The translations under genes and the position numbers were made by a program. Source: Rhabdornis inornatus (taxonomy: Eukaryota; Chordata; Aves; Passeriformes; Rhabdornithidae). From it: 64,000 nt of DNA. The stretch covers positions 1,684,644 through 1,748,643 of the forward strand of contig VWZS01000638.1 in the NCBI GenBank assembly GCA_013397075.1, read 5' to 3'. A model generated the notes under the pieces. That model searched no databases, was not told where the DNA came from, and saw only the letters and a program-made list of their open reading frames with translations. Below, piece by piece: positions 13,401 to 28,400 of the stretch. How positions within the stretch are numbered: position 1 is the first letter of the stretch; each line of letters opens with the position of its first letter.

Positions 13401-16400
13401 GGCTAATGAACATGCAGATCTTTCAGCTTATCAAGAGAGAAAGCTCTCCACAGAGTTACCTCACAAAAATCTCCAAATTGCAACTGTTGTGAGGAAAAAC
13501 AGTGCTAAACTCAGCAAACGGTAAAACTGAAGGTTGATATCTGGGAAGGTTCTCCTTTCTCTGTGTTAATTTCAGCTGCGCTTCTGTGGGGACTCCTACT
13601 TGAAAAGCCTTGGGAACATCAAAATGTTGTTTTTCCCTCCTGTCAATTGACTGGGAGGTGGGCTGACCTCTACACAACTGGGAGAGTTTTGCAAAATGTT
13701 TATTGTCGTGACAACCCATCTATCTCCAGTTCTGGGAGTCCAAGCTATGCTAATCCGGCCACAATTTTGTGTGAATGTATCATGTATCTGGCTGTTAGGC
13801 TGCTGAGTTTATGTTTTAAGCTTAAAATATATCTCCCATGAAAAAAGAAAAAAAAGTTTCTGGTTTATGAAAATGCTTGAAAAGAGTGGTATTTCTTTTC
13901 CTTTGGCTCTTACCAATTTAAAAAAAGAATCATCCAATATCTGCACAGCTTGAAGTACTTGAGCCGTACTGGTACCAGTTTAGGGCTTTTGCATTTAAAA
14001 AGTGATCACCTGCATCAATGTTCTTCAAAATTAAGGAGAAATTAATATCTGTTCTATCAGTTGTTTGGTCAAAGGAGGGGAAACCCATTTTCTGTAAAAG
14101 TGTACAAGTCCTCTTTCTACAGTTAATCTGCTTAAGCAAGGGAGTATGAAACCGGTGTTCACAGATTTTGATCTATGTAAAACTAGAGCTGACATTAGTT
14201 TTGAAATGTATTTAGAATGAAAAATACTAAAGCAATTTCTTTTTGTCAGTGTCCATGCTATTTCCAGTTTCTTTGCTCTTCATTTGGTCCAGTCAATTGG
14301 TGCCTTTCTGGTTTATATGTGTGAGAATGTCAGCGGCGTGGACAAAATAGCCAAGCTCATAATAGGCATAATATTGCCCTCTAGTGAGTAATTCAGAAAG
14401 GAACATGAGTTTTGTGTCAAAGTCAGCTGCATTACTACTGGCAGAAGCAGGAAGAAACAAACCTAGTATTTTATGGCATGGTTGCTTTCACTGCGTTTTG
14501 TCTCTTTAGATGAAAGACAGGTACAGTACCACGGTAGCTTTTCCCCTACTCAGTAGCTTCTGTGAAGAGAGAATTATTTCTTTGTAAAAGAAAAATCTGA
14601 ATTTTGAATCATATTAATTTTTGTAGAAAAACATAGTTTTCTTTTACCAGAGTTCAGGAAAGTGGCTCATAGAAATATTTCAATACTATGCATTTGACAC
14701 ATACCATCAGCTCCCCATAAGATGAAAGCAGTCCTGCTCCGTAAGCTTTGATCAATCCATTTTGCTTGCAGAGGCCAAACTCCACAGTGAACCAGTAAAG
14801 CTGGAAATAATAGCAACTTGTGAAAAACAGTCTAAAAAATCAGGAATTTTTAAGCTTCTCATATTTCCTTTAATTTTATTTTATTCTCATTCCTTAATAT
14901 CTTTGTATCTTCAAATTCTATAATTGCATATTTTAAGAATTTTTTTCCCTCAGCATATAACACATACTAAACATAGCATTTGTTTTTTCAAAACTTGTTG
15001 CCCACTTAGGAAAAAAAAAATTAAAAACTTTGAATGATAATACCTGGGTAAATAAAGTCATATCCTTTTCTTTCTTTAGAAGATGTTACAAATTACCCTG
15101 CAACCTCTTAGCCCAGAGCCTCACCGTAGTCAGTGGAAGCTGACAGATTTCCACCCACAGTCCCCAGAAGGACAGGTAGATCCTGACACAGGGTTCAAGA
15201 CCTTTGGAAAGGTGCTTGAAAGGGAATTTCCCTCCTTCTTTGTCCGTGTAATATCATTCAGAAGAACTGAAAAACACCTTTTTCCATATTGTGCCAATTA
15301 CAGCTCAGTCATGCTCCAGCAGAAAATATACATTTCTCTGAGCTTTTCTTGTGATAAAAGCATACTTAGGACCATACTTCCTTCACCTTCTGGACAGCAG
15401 GTGGGCAAAAGCAATTCCTGGCTTGGCCAAACTTTTAGTGCTTCCCTTACTGTAAAATCTGATGAAATGGACATTGGAGGACAAGTCCTGGACACAGCCC
15501 TGAGAAGCTGGATGGGCATTGTGCTAAGGGAAAACATGGTAAATGAGGCATTTCAAGAATATGGCTTTGTCTCATAACTCTTCAAGGTTCCTTTAGACAC
15601 ACAGAGCACTTTGCTGCCTCGTACACAGGGATAGACCTTGGCTTCATAGGTGTGGCATTTTCAGGAGCCTGCTTAAAGATCTGCAGATAATTTGTAAAAC
15701 TATGTGAATTTCTATATTATTCTGTCTATTTTGGCTTTTTTGTACATTATCTTTCTTTCTCTCACCCTCCTTCACACACCTTTTCATTTTATTGACTTGG
15801 TTTTAGCTTTCAAATTTATCTCTGAAGAAACAACATGCCAGGATCTCTCTTTTTGCAGGATCCTGAGTTGCTTTCTCTACAGTTCAAAGAATAATTACAT
15901 GTTTATATTCTGTTAATAATCTTGATTCTTATTATTTGACAGTGAAAAGTCTTTTGAGTATCTTCTCATTCAACAGGAGGTTTATTTGGCTGCAGAATGA
16001 GACATGGGAGGAGGAGGAATTCTTTTTAGTGTTTCTGAAGATATCCTGTATTTGGCTTTTCGTTAGTGAGGTTCTTTCAAGCTCTCACTGTTTTAACAGA
16101 GTACAAAAAATGTATTAGTGGCACTCTGGATGACAAGGACATTGGCAGTTTCCCATCTCTGGTGCATGGATCCACCTGCTTAGAGAATGAAATAATGGCG
16201 TTTCAAATTTCGTCTTGCAAATAAATGTTCTAGACCATAGCAACAAACGATTTTGAGATTCTTTGGAGAAACTTCTAAGCTAGTTACCAGAATTCTCTTT
16301 ATGAAGAACAGAGAATGACAGGGACTTCCAGAGATAAACACAGAAATTGTGTTAGATTTTCATGTCAGGATAATGAATACAGTTCAGGTTTTCCTCTATC

Positions 16401-19400
16401 TTTACTTTTTAGAAAAGGAACTCAAACAGTAAGCCTAAAATAGGTATATACATTTTAAACATTTGAAAATTTGGATTTAAAACCAGAATAGGTTTGCTGT
16501 TCAGAATGTTTTCATGGCACCTACAAAACTGTATTCTCACAGACCCTGAACTGCAGGGAGCCCTTTAAAAAGGTGCCCTTGTTCTACCTCCCCAAGCCCT
16601 AGAAGAAAGTTTCAGACATGAGACCCATTGTAGGACAGACTCTTCTGATCTTAACCCTATCTCTTATCTAGGCCTATTCAGTCCAGGATCAGGAAGAGGT
16701 GCTTGCAGATGAATGCTTTATAAACCACAGGCCTTAACCCAGAAACATCGAGACCTGGGGAACGATGCAAAATGGCTCTCTGGGAATTAGAATTTTTTAA
16801 CCCTAGCAAAGGCTTGGATCTTAATCTCACTCTAGCGTCTCTAGACCCAGAGAGTGGAAAAAGAAATGTGGACTGTCACTATCATAGTCTACTCACATCA
16901 CCAGTCCAAGACCTGGAAGAAATTCCAAAGAATTCAGCACTTGATCGTAGTCTTACTTAGTCCTAACCCAAGGATGGATATGTGCAGATGGATTTTAGGT
17001 GAGCCACAACCTCCTTCCTGAGTGTGACTGGTAAGGAACTTCAGGAGTGACATTGTTCTCTCATTCACTGCCAGTACTAAATGAGTCTCACTCGGTGAAG
17101 GTAAGGCTCCTCTCCTTCTCTGAAAAAATCATCAAGACTTGTAAATGGCTGCCATTATCGGGAAAAAAAAAAAAATCACCTGGCCTCCAGACAACTTTCA
17201 GAACAAGTTAAGATGGCAGTAAGGAGCTGTATAAATCGTTTTGACATTTGTAGACAGCCTAGTGACTCAGAACTGAATGGCAGTACCTGCTCTCAAATTG
17301 CTTTTAAGTGCTCACCTATTTGATGAGGTTAATGAATATGGGGTGAGACAAATTGTGATGGTTCTCTGCACCTCCTGTAGGAGAAAATACAGGTATCACT
17401 CTGCGTATCTAGTGTTTTAGGTGAATCTGGAATGTCGGTTGGGACCATCCTGTGTCTGAAATTGTAAAAACTCAGCTTAAGAAATATATTCTTATAAAAC
17501 CAAGAAGTGTAAGTATTTCCTCAGGTGGAATCACACTATTCTGTGCTCCCCCAGAGGGAATCCAGTCCCTGTTCCAGCACCTTCCTAATCTGTGGAGGAG
17601 AAGAGACAATCCTGCTGATGCTCCCATTTCACATTTAGTCATAATTCACATAATTTCCCATTTAGTCAATCTAAGACACAAAAAGAGCCTTCCCTGCACA
17701 GCAAGGGATATGCAGTGAGTCGTTTGGGGTTTGCCTCTAATACTAAACTGCCATCTGTACTTACTGTGGCCAGTTTCTCAATCTCCTCTTCAGATGATCC
17801 AAGAGAAGCCAGTCCAATATCCTAAAGCCAGTAAGCAAGCAGACAGTGTTACACTAGTGTGATTATTCAGCCCAAGGGAGGGAAAGAGGGGAAGGGGGAG
17901 GGCCACATAATTTCTAGCATGAATAGCATGAACTATTCATTGTTTTTGTCACCCAAAATGACCTTCCATGGCTTCCAGGATGCCTACCTCTCCCTGGCCC
18001 CCAGCTACATACCACTGGGAGCCACATTAGATGAGTGTTTAATCCTCAGTGTTCTCTGTGTAACATTAACCATCTCTTGTCTTAATTCTGGACTATCTAC
18101 ACCAGGCAAAAATTTACAGGGAGGCATGAGAAGGAAGGTGGGTTTTATCTTTGCCATTACCTTTCTGTCCCTCACTTTTTCTGACAGCCCTTATGAGTGG
18201 GTCAGATCTGTGCTGGGATGATTCTGTTTAATTTCCTCTGTGCTCCCTGTTAAATGTTATTCTCACAATAGGAATCTGTAGATGTCTCCTTTTTTGCTGT
18301 CCCAGGAGCCATATCATGCAACAAACAAACAAAATTAGGGCATTTTCACCATTCATCGTCTCATATTGAATGGAGAAAAAGAATCTTCATGGGGTGAATT
18401 TCAACTGTGAAAACACTTTGTGGGGACAAAAAAGTGAAATGTGAAAATCCACTGTGGTCTCATGTTGTATAGTCTGTGTTATTGAAAAGAAAAGAATATT
18501 GAAAGCTTTGAAATTGCTGTAATCTCTTATTTCTAATGTGTCTTAAATTCCAGTATTGAACTGAACTGAAGAGGTTTCTTCCAGAATAAATTATAGATGG
18601 CTAGGATACTTAAAGTACTACTCTTCTGATTCTGTTAATAACCAATATTTATGATCAAAAAGGTAACTGGCATGTATTCAAGTTGATACAACTAGAAACC
18701 ACAACATATGAGGTAAACTGATTTTCTTTTAAAGATATTTCTTCAGGGACCTACATCATGTTGGGACCTACATCATCTTACCCCTCTGATCTTATCACCA
18801 ATTTCCACACTGGCCACTGATTGATAAGCCTGGACAATGAGATCTGCTTCCCTCTGCTGTGGTTTTGAGGAACATTCATAGTTCTGAAGTCTCTAATTAT
18901 GAGAGGTCATTGAGTTCATTTGGGCCTGACACTGACTCGTACTAAATAGCCTCTTCTTGTACAAAGAAACTCTGTTTGCTTTTTGGAGCCTCCTCACCAG
19001 TGTGAGCAATGCTGTGAGAATCTGGTGAGTTGTAAAGGGAAAAACAACTCCAATGAATGACATGGTGATGGACACAATTAAAGTCTCTTGTGAGACAAGA
19101 ATGTACATCCAGAGACCAATGGAGCTTGGAGACTCAGCAGCTGGTGCTGTGTAGGTTCATGTGGTGTAGGACAGGAAGTCGGGGGAGCAGCTTGGTCAGC
19201 AGAGCTCAGACTCCAGCCCCACAGAGATCCTTCTCCAGACTGACTCAGCTCTCCCACACAGAAGTCCCAGAAGCTCTGCCTGCCCTTCCTTTCACACCAT
19301 GTCTGTAGGGAGCAGTGCTACCACTGCGTTGGAGGAAACATCTCCCCAGTCATTGCTACCACACCACGCCTGGAGGTCATGACTCAAGCACAACCCAGTC

Positions 19401-22400
19401 TTAAAATTGCATTTCATGGTGACCTGCATGTATTTAAGGCACCTTTGGCCTGCTATGCAGTGCAGTTGGTTAAAGAGCCAGCAGAAAATGTTCTCACCTG
19501 TGAGAACTGGGCAAACTCCTTGTCAGCCAGCATGGGAACATGACCCAACAACTCATGGCAGCAGTCTCTGGAAAATAAGTTACCTTCTTGTTTATTAAAG
19601 ACTTCCTTTCCTGCCCTTCATGAACTCCCTGTGAAGGACTTTAGCCAATAGACCCCAAAGGAAGCTGGTGTGAGTGCTGCTCCACAGTGGCTGCCTCCAT
19701 ACCTGGCCTGGCTCTGCAAGGATCAGAGCATTCCCTCCTGCCACAGGCAGCCAGCTGACCCCTGCCACCTCATCTGTTGTCTCCTTGGGATGGCATGGGC
19801 ACTAACCTTCTATGTCACAACGTCTTTGAAAGGTCCCTGTTTTGTCCCAGCATACAACAAAAGCATCTGTGTGAACTTGTAATTTCTCATGAAATGTAAT
19901 TGCTGTTGTCTGGCCAGCACTTACTGGGAGAGTTTCACAGCAGGAAACCAAAGCCCAGCAGATGGTAACTGAAGGCAGGATGAAAAGATTAAACCAGATA
20001 TTCTTCAGTCTTTTCCTTCCCCAGACAACTTTGCAAGAGAGACAGAGAACCACACCCTCTCATGCATGACTTCCCCTTCCAACTCTCCAGCTACCAGATT
20101 CTCAAATTGTTTTATTTTGTGGACTACTGGATGGAACTCCAGGGCCAGTCCCAAGAGCATGATCCCAAACACATTCAGAAGGATGGAATTATGTCAGGGC
20201 ATCAAACTTACGGTTCTGGGGAATGCATAGGAGAAGAGAAATGCCTTATATACTGCGTGCACTGAAAGACACGAAATGCCAGGCTGCCAAGGAAGTCCCG
20301 AGCAGACAGCTGTCCTGCAGCTGGTCTCAGCTGGAAACCTGTTCTCTCTGCAAAGGGAGAACAAAGGGACACCAAATTCAGCTGTTTCTGGGGTTAACTA
20401 CACAGCACGTTTACTTTAGCTAAGTAGTTTCAGGGATCCCTCCAGCTCTGTTGGAATAGTTCCCTCCACCAAGCATAGCAGGCACGCCTTGGCTTATCAT
20501 TATTGATGTGCCCCTTTGCTGGCACAGGACCAGTTCCTGCAACATGGAATCCCCTATCCATCCATCCTGTGTGTATTCACATAGCAATGTCCCAAGGTGT
20601 GGGAGTACTGCCCACCCCAGTGCACATTTTTGCACGTATACATTTATCTATGTTCCACATGACACTGGTGTGGTTGAGGTCACACATGGTCCTTATGATC
20701 AAGCAGGGAACAGAACCTTCATCTGTTGTTTTTTCTTTTATCTTCTTCTCTTTTTTTTACCATTATGTTTGTCTAGAACTCACTACACAGCCTCCCAGTG
20801 ATTCAATCATAGGTGTTTTCTTTGCACATGTCCACAGAACAGGACAGAAGAATGCAACACTTTTGCACCGAGATTTCAGCTTGTACATCCAATGTTACCC
20901 CAGAGCACCCTGTTTTACCACGAAAGGACTGTGAGAGAAAACAAAAAATATAACCAGCCTGGTGGTCAATAGAACTCACGCTCTACATTTCCATGGGAAA
21001 CATGTTGGTGGTCTGCAAAGCTAAGAAAATTGAAAATCACTGCTTTCAAAGTGAGCCAATGATAATCTTTTTGAAGTCCTATATTCAAAATCTGTGTTGC
21101 ATTCTCAGCTCCCATAAATGACATTTCATCTTCTTTAAAGCATAAACTGCATTTTAAAAAAATCAGAAATGGCTTTATTCTCAATTCTTTATCCATGTTC
21201 TATTGTGCCATGAAGCCTTTACCCTTTTTTTTCCCCTTTTGTATGTAAATAAACAAACAAACAAAAATCCCACCCAGAAACTAAGCCATTTACAAGATTT
21301 CTTTTGGTTTGTTTTTTCATGTTTCTTCCAAAATTTCTTGTCTTACTCTGTCAGGCTATTAGTACTTTTCCCATTAAAAAACAAAACAAAACAAAACACC
21401 CAGAGAAAGAAAAAAAGTAAAAAAATTCAAAGAAATTACAAAATATGTGAAGAAATATAGGAATGAGACGACAACAAGGAGCGCTTCTTCCTGACATTGT
21501 GATGGACTAGGTGATGGGCATATACGGTTATCTTGTATTGCTCCACTCAAGTCAAAGTTAATTAGTACAGAACTGCCTCAAAAATGGACAATTTTTAAAA
21601 AAAATCCTATGGAGATTATGTATCTACCTTTGTCTATTTGCTGGTCCAATCCAGAGGAATGTGAAAATTTCAGAATCTGGTAATCTTTGGGCTGAATTTG
21701 GAGTGAAAATTGCACTAGGTGAAAAATATATAATATGAAAACCAAGACCTTAGTAACTCAACTTTGGAAGGATTATGAAAGAGTCTAGGGAAATTTATAT
21801 AGCTTTAGCATCCATGTTGGACAAGAAGGAGGGAAAATGAAAATTAGAGCTTGTGTTCCCTGAGATGTCCTTTTAAACAGAGGCCAGCGAATCAGACAGT
21901 CTGCTGATGGAACAGACTTGGCCAGTTGCCTTGAAAAGCCCTAGGAAAAAGTTATCTGCTGAAGGTAATATCTGCAAAATCTGAACTCCTAGTTCATGAT
22001 TTCATGATAAAACCAGCAATCAGTAGAGAACTGGGGGAGTGGCTGGTTGGACCTGCTGCCCAGAGATCTGGGAAATCAAAGTGCATTGCAGAGAAGGTCT
22101 GGAGCAGTTGACCTAAAGTGATCTGCAAGGCTTAATTCTTGGCCTAAAAACTGGTGTATGCAGGCAGCCTGTGCATTGTAGTGTGAGCTTGCTTGAGTTC
22201 ACTGGCTGTAATTTCTTCCAGCTGTGGAGCATGACTGCCTAAATCCAAACATCTTTCCTAGAAAGAAAGATGTAAACAATCACACTGTTAACCACTTAAT
22301 TCCTTTTAGGTAATTGTGAAATATTTATGAAGTACTGTTCATTTATCTTCAAACCAGCCTCACTAATAGGTAATAAGAGACAGATCTCACACTGAATCAA

Positions 22401-25400
22401 AAGGAATTGCTTTCTTATGTTCACAGATACTGCTAAGTTAAAGAGAAGATGGAAGTTTATCTGGCTGTCAGGGCTGGTTTTAACATGATCACTTTCTTTC
22501 CAGGTTATCCCTCTCTCTTTCTCTCTCTGCCTCCTATGGTTTATTATTTTCAAAGCTGTACAAGGGGAGGTTCAGAATGGACATTCAGAAGCATTTATTT
22601 CCTGGGAGGGTGGTCAAGCACTGAAATAGGCTCCCTAGAGAACTGGTCAATGCCCCAAGCCTGTCAGCATTTAAGAGGAGTTTAAGAACATGCTTTAACT
22701 CTTGGTCAGATTTTAGACCTTGCAGATGCTTCTGACTCAGACTGAGTTTGGGCCATGCAATGATGTCAATCTTCATGCTATTCTAGAAAGTATTCTGCAT
22801 AGTGAAATGACCTTGTTAGAGGAAAGCAAGCTAAGATATCCATTCAAAGACTCATATAATGGGACTAAAATAGTTTCCTCACTCTTAATTGTGTCTAGCT
22901 GTTAACACAGCTCTTCTGAAAAAATTTTGTTTCATTAATGCATAACCTGTAGGCTAAAGTAATCCAATTTTAATCTACAGGGTAGTTTAGGTAATAATTA
23001 CAGGGTCATGAGGGTAGGACCAGTGGTCCCAAGAGCTATTCAACATTTTACTTAGCTGTCTGTCCATTTCAGAATGGAATAAAATGCCTCTGAGATGCTT
23101 GATATTCATTCCCAGTTACTTCATACAATTAGCTTACAGTAGACACCTTGTTTTTATAGTAGATGAGTTGAAACTCACTGAGAATATCTTTCCAAACATT
23201 ACTGGCAGGTTTTTCAGAGCTGCTGTTTAGTTTGTTTTGTTTTATTTATGACACAGAGAAAAATTAGAACCAGAGCCTGTAAAGGAAGTGAGCAGACTCC
23301 AGGCAATCAAATCCTGTCAAATAGCATAAGCAGTACCAATAGGATTATGACAGGATAGTCTTACATTATCCTAAATCCTCCCACTTTGAAATCACCTGAT
23401 GAACTTAAATGATATTCATATCTGTGATAATCAAGGCAGAATCACAATTGCTGGAGCTCCCTGCTGTCAGCTACTGTGTAAATTAAATTAGATCAACTAC
23501 TTCAAGAGAAAAAATACTTATCATCCCAGTTATTATGAGAGGGAAGTAAGATGGGTAATTGAATAGAAGTGAGAATACAGGAGAAAATACATAATGCCTA
23601 CACAGAAAAATTCGTATCACTGGGTGCAATGGTGTTCATGGAAGATGCTTTTCACATGGCAACCATCTCTTCCCTTACGCTAGACATGCAATAAAAACCT
23701 TGTCATCAAACAGTTTAATCTTCATGAGAAATGCCAAAGTCTTAGAAAACTCTTCAGACACAGAAAGCTTATTCAAGCTAACCAGTGTCCCCTACTCTTA
23801 GGGGGAGAAGGTCACTTGGCTTCCTGAGTATTATATCTAAATACAATTTATTTAAAGTTAAGCTATATTTTTGTTGTTTATTTCATCATGGTGATAAACT
23901 GTCCTCTCTCTAGCACATCTTTTCCCTGAGGAGGAGGCTTTAAAGATCACCTTTCTTTAGTAGTTCTTGATAATCAGGTGGCTTACACAAAGCACCTGGC
24001 CTTGGGAATCCATGCAACCTGTGGCCTCATAAAAATAATGTTGGCTCTCTTATTCTCCTTCTCCTTGCTAGTCAGCCCCCATCTAACAAGTCAGCCTGGC
24101 AAACTTGTGTCCTTTTCTAAGGTCACATCTTCATGCCTTTATGGACTAGCACCACAGCCCTTATGCTCTCCTGTCAGCCATGCAGTAGGCACCAAAAAGT
24201 TTAGCGTGACAAGTGGTGCTGCAGAGACAGAAAGAAGCAGAGTTGTTTCAAGGCAGCTGCTGATTGACTAGCAGGGTCTCCTGGAAATAATTTCCTCTAG
24301 TACACATCCCCATCCTGCCTGGTGGATAAGGAAAAAAGTGTACTTGTGAGGTATGTACCTGTACTTATGCTTGGGTCCTACTATTAACATGGCTTTAGAA
24401 GCATAAAACAGAACCAAACCCATTAAAAGGTCTGTGTGGAAGTCATGCTGAGCAGTGTCTGCTGTGACTGTAGAGCTGCTAGTACTGGGGTTAGCTGGTT
24501 AGTGCCACATCAGCTGCTGCCACTCGTAGAACAGACACAGACTCACAGCTTGGTCCCTCGGTGTGCCTGCTATGAATTTGCTGTGTGACATCTCCCTGTG
24601 CACGAGGGAGCACTACAGCTCATCATCTCTGCTCACCAGCCTGTTTCCTAGGAAATGGTTTGTGGTGCACAGATATATGCAGGGAACCCTAGAATAAACC
24701 ATGGTTTATAATGACTGACCTTTTAAAAATCTGGAGACAACCTGAAGCTGAGGGATGTTATCCTCTTGGTAGCCACAGTGCTTCTCGAGCTGCTGGAAAG
24801 CATCCAGGAACTGTGTACAGGCATGAGTAGGGTAAAGGCTCCTCAGCTTCCTGTAGACTTCTCTCCTGAAAATCAAAAACCTCAATAAAGCAGCACTTAC
24901 CTGAACCATCTGCAGATCCACAGGGAGATGTAGACCCTCAGCATACATCATGGTCTAAAAATCTGAGCTCGGGACTCCTGGTGCTTGGTGCTGGTTGAAT
25001 GTAGCAAACTGTAAGGGCTTTTCATCTCACTTTTCCTTCAGAAGGTGTCCTTTAATGTTACAGAACTCGAATTCTGATACAGAAGTGTTTCTTGATTAGG
25101 TACCTTCTTGCTAAGGGTGTTGGAGGCATCAGGGAAATCCCAGGGAGAGAGCTGAATCTGGGATACTTTGTTGTTCAGTTTAGGAATGGAATAAACCAGG
25201 TATTCACCTCCTTCCTATGCTGGGGTACAACTTGAAATACTGGTCTCTCCTTTTCTACCCTGAAGCCTAGCCTACATTTGCCTCTTAAAAACCTCTGGTA
25301 AAAGTACCTTTTCTGATACTGAAGAGTAATATCTGGACAGGTGAAGAGGTTTGTATTCTTGCAGTTCAAAATTCCTGGCACAGGCTATGTATTTGAACGA

Positions 25401-28400
25401 TCTGCCAGCTTCTCAAGGCATTTATCCCACCATGCAAAAGAAAATAATATACGTAACTTGATTTGGGCACAGGCTTTAAGCTTCTCACAAACTTCATGGT
25501 ACTTGGATTTAGAGTTGTGGTTTGGAATATATTTAGCTGTTGCAAAACAAGCAAGTAGTAATAGGATGGCAAAGAACCTTATAGAAATGGTTATTTTTGT
25601 TCAGATGTGGCCCTAGGGTGTCAACAACTTTATAAACATTGTTTTATGAAAATTGAGATCATTCTTGGAAATGCTGGGTATGGGAAATGACCTTTCATTG
25701 GTTTTGTAATTTTTTTTATTTTTACTATTATTATTATTATTATTCTCTTTTTTGTGATGCTATTGTTGCTATGGAGGTGATAGCCAGTCCCTGGTAATGG
25801 CTCTTTATTTATACAAATGTCTTACACAGTGTGGGAGTAATGAACCAGGGAGAATGAAGCAGGGGAGGAAAACCTTAGGAGGAAAAAAGTTAAAAGAACA
25901 GAGGGAAACAGTGGCTGCTGTCACCATTGCAAAAGCCACAGGAGACTGGGCCATTTCCATGGAGGAATTAGGAAAAAATGAGGAGGATTAGAATTCAAGT
26001 GTTGCCCTGGCTTATTTACTCATAGAATACTACTGACTTCAGTGAGGTTGTGTGGGATTTGAACCAGTGCAGGGTTCATGCCCAGACTGGAGTCTAGAGA
26101 GAGCAGGCTTGTTTACACTTCTGCACATATGGTCTCTTTTATCCAAGTGTCATTCTGCTGTGTGTCCGAACACTGGCTACCACAGAGACGCAGGCATTCC
26201 CAGAGACCAGTGATGAATTATCCAAAGCTAAGTGTTCCTCTAAGACAATTACCTAAGGATACTCTCCAAAGTCAAGAGAGTAGCAGGTATGAAAGAACTG
26301 CTGGAAGCACACTTCATGAAACACTCTAGAAAGGCTTATCCTAACAAAAGGTGGAGCCGGATGCTTTAAAGACTTTAAAGGTAATAACCTCATTTTACGT
26401 AAATTTCCTTACTGTTTTAGGAAAAAAAAGTGGCACTATTGGACTTCATTATGAAAATATAACAGGTGCATCCTCATAATTTTCTCCTGAATTCTCCATT
26501 TTTCTTACACAGCTTTTATCCATATGGCATCTCTGACTGCTTGGTTTCAGGGCCTTCCAAGAAGTCGTTTTGAAAACAAAAGCTCAGATCATCTGTGCCC
26601 TCTGTTTTCTGAAAGTTGTATTTCTTCACTGGATTGGTTTTCATTTTTATGACCATGTTGCTACAAACTGAAGGCATCCAGCAACTCCTCAGAGAGACAC
26701 CAAGGGAATTTAGTCTGTGCTACAAACTTCCCCTGCAATTGCACAGTGCTCAATTAAACTGTGCTTTAATGCAGCCGACCTCAGGGCACAGCCTCGGGGG
26801 GCTGTGATAACAATTGGGAAGGCTAATTTTGGAAGCAGCTTTACATGACAAGAAAACCTGGGTTGCTGGGATTGGCTGTTAAAGTATATGGGCAGATACT
26901 CCTTTAAAAATCTATTCTGTTGCCACAATGGGTTTAATTCTAGGTGGAGAAGGGCTGAAATGACGAAGGTTGGCAACAAAAGAGAAAAACAGGAAAGAAC
27001 ACAAAATTAAATTTTCTTAAATAAAACATTCCCACACGCCATCCCATGCCAAGACTGTTGGCTGGTGGTACTAATCATGAGCATGATACTGACCATCAAT
27101 CTTTGACTATTGAAAGATGCTATAAAAACCTACTTGAGCTTAATAAAAATGTGTCCTCCTGGATGAGCTGGATGCAATATTTTTATGTGGTCATGGATTT
27201 CTGTGGCACAGTAGATTTTATTTAAAATAAATTAAGTATTGAAAGAGATGGATGGCAGTGTGGTTGAGGTTCTGGCATGAGACATTTAGTTCTATGGATT
27301 TAAATCCTGGCATTAGAATAAATTTTGCATGTGATTTAGGGCAAATTACTGAAGTTCTAGGGTTTTCAGTTGCACAATTAGAAAACATGGTCTTCATTTT
27401 TCCTTTTCCCCACCTTTAGGCCTTGTTTCCATTTAAATTTCTGAACAAAGAAATTTTCTTTCTTATGTGCACATGTGGCACCTTGCATAATCCCAGGACT
27501 CTGCTCTTGCTTGAGACATTTGGACATATTAATGCTTTGTAGCATCACACAAATGTGGAATTGCTGGTGCTTACTGCTATATTTTAAAGTTAGTGGGAGA
27601 AAGTGGAAACAGAGGGATTTGAAATAAGAACTCTGCTTTCTTTCAAATCTGCCACACACTTCACATAATGTTTAAAAATACTTTGAATTGAATTAATTTT
27701 GTTTAATTCATTGGTTGTGTTTTGGATTTTTTTGTTTGTTTTTTGGGGTTTTTTTGAGTGGCAGACCTTCAGGAAAAACGAAGCCCCAGTGAAGAAACAC
27801 TGCACCCTCGTAAAAGTAACTTACCATCATATCATATGATATATAAGGCCCTTTTACAATGTAAATAATATATGTTAGAAGGGTATTTCAAAATTTCTTC
27901 TACTTCAGTTTGAGAAAATTATACGTATTCATGTTGAAAGCAACGAATACTTGAAGGAGAACAAGCAAGGCTCCTCTGTCCTGTGAATACTAAATTAGCC
28001 ATGTCCTCTGAGTGAATTTCTGTCCTGTGAGTGAGCATTTTCTCCTGGTAACAGCTTTGAAAATGTGATATTTCTGCCAGCACCACAGCTATGGTGAATT
28101 AGAGATCAGTTAGAAGAAGTCATTCTATAGGGTCCAGGAGTTTTCTGGCTTCTGATATCCTGATGGGATCTGCAGGCAGGGAAATGGTCAGGAATATGTC
28201 TTTTGCTCTAGGAAGTGAATAATTATGACCAGCCATGAGAATGGCTTTATGTAAAACAAATGACAAAAAGATGACATTTAACCAAGGAGTAAAATGTGGG
28301 GTGGATGAACAACATTTTAACAAGGTTGTAGCTGTCTCACATTGCCAGTCTTTCCTGAGACTGCTATGGAATGGCCGAGGAGTTGGAGCACCAAACTCAC

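Larger units (their letters stand above)
9232..14704. other. TH2 intron 10
   Basis: At 5.5 kb, the longest TH2 intron. It holds the A/C-rich tract (10466-10707), a 19-bp tandem duplication (11891-11927) and a possible ancient repeat remnant near 10915-10975. Scattered ORFs of up to 143 codons come from the A/C tract or show no family features. Confidence 0.7.
24866..28400. other. TH2 intron 5
   Basis: 3.5 kb between the 51-bp microexon and the 146-bp exon. It holds a T-rich/(ATT)n tract (25709-25744), a MIR relic (27240-27395) and a short AT palindrome near 27827-27840. A segment near 28120-28190 looks superficially like the missing family segment but was rejected. Confidence 0.7.

Noticed and set aside
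24866..24951. Apparent 5' extension of the 146-bp TH2 exon with an internal GTAAGT 35 bases before the acceptor
   Set aside because: A 35-bp intron is too short for a vertebrate, the upstream residues have no family similarity, and the 146-bp exon joins the 51-bp exon precisely.
28120..28190. Minus-strand segment with ADPIRISEA preceded by a good 3' splice site, at first taken for a decayed copy of the GDPIPRVEYT exon of TH2
   Set aside because: The true 51-bp exon with matching residues, phase and both splice sites was found at 28401-28451. The 28120-28190 match is frame-broken and has no donor.
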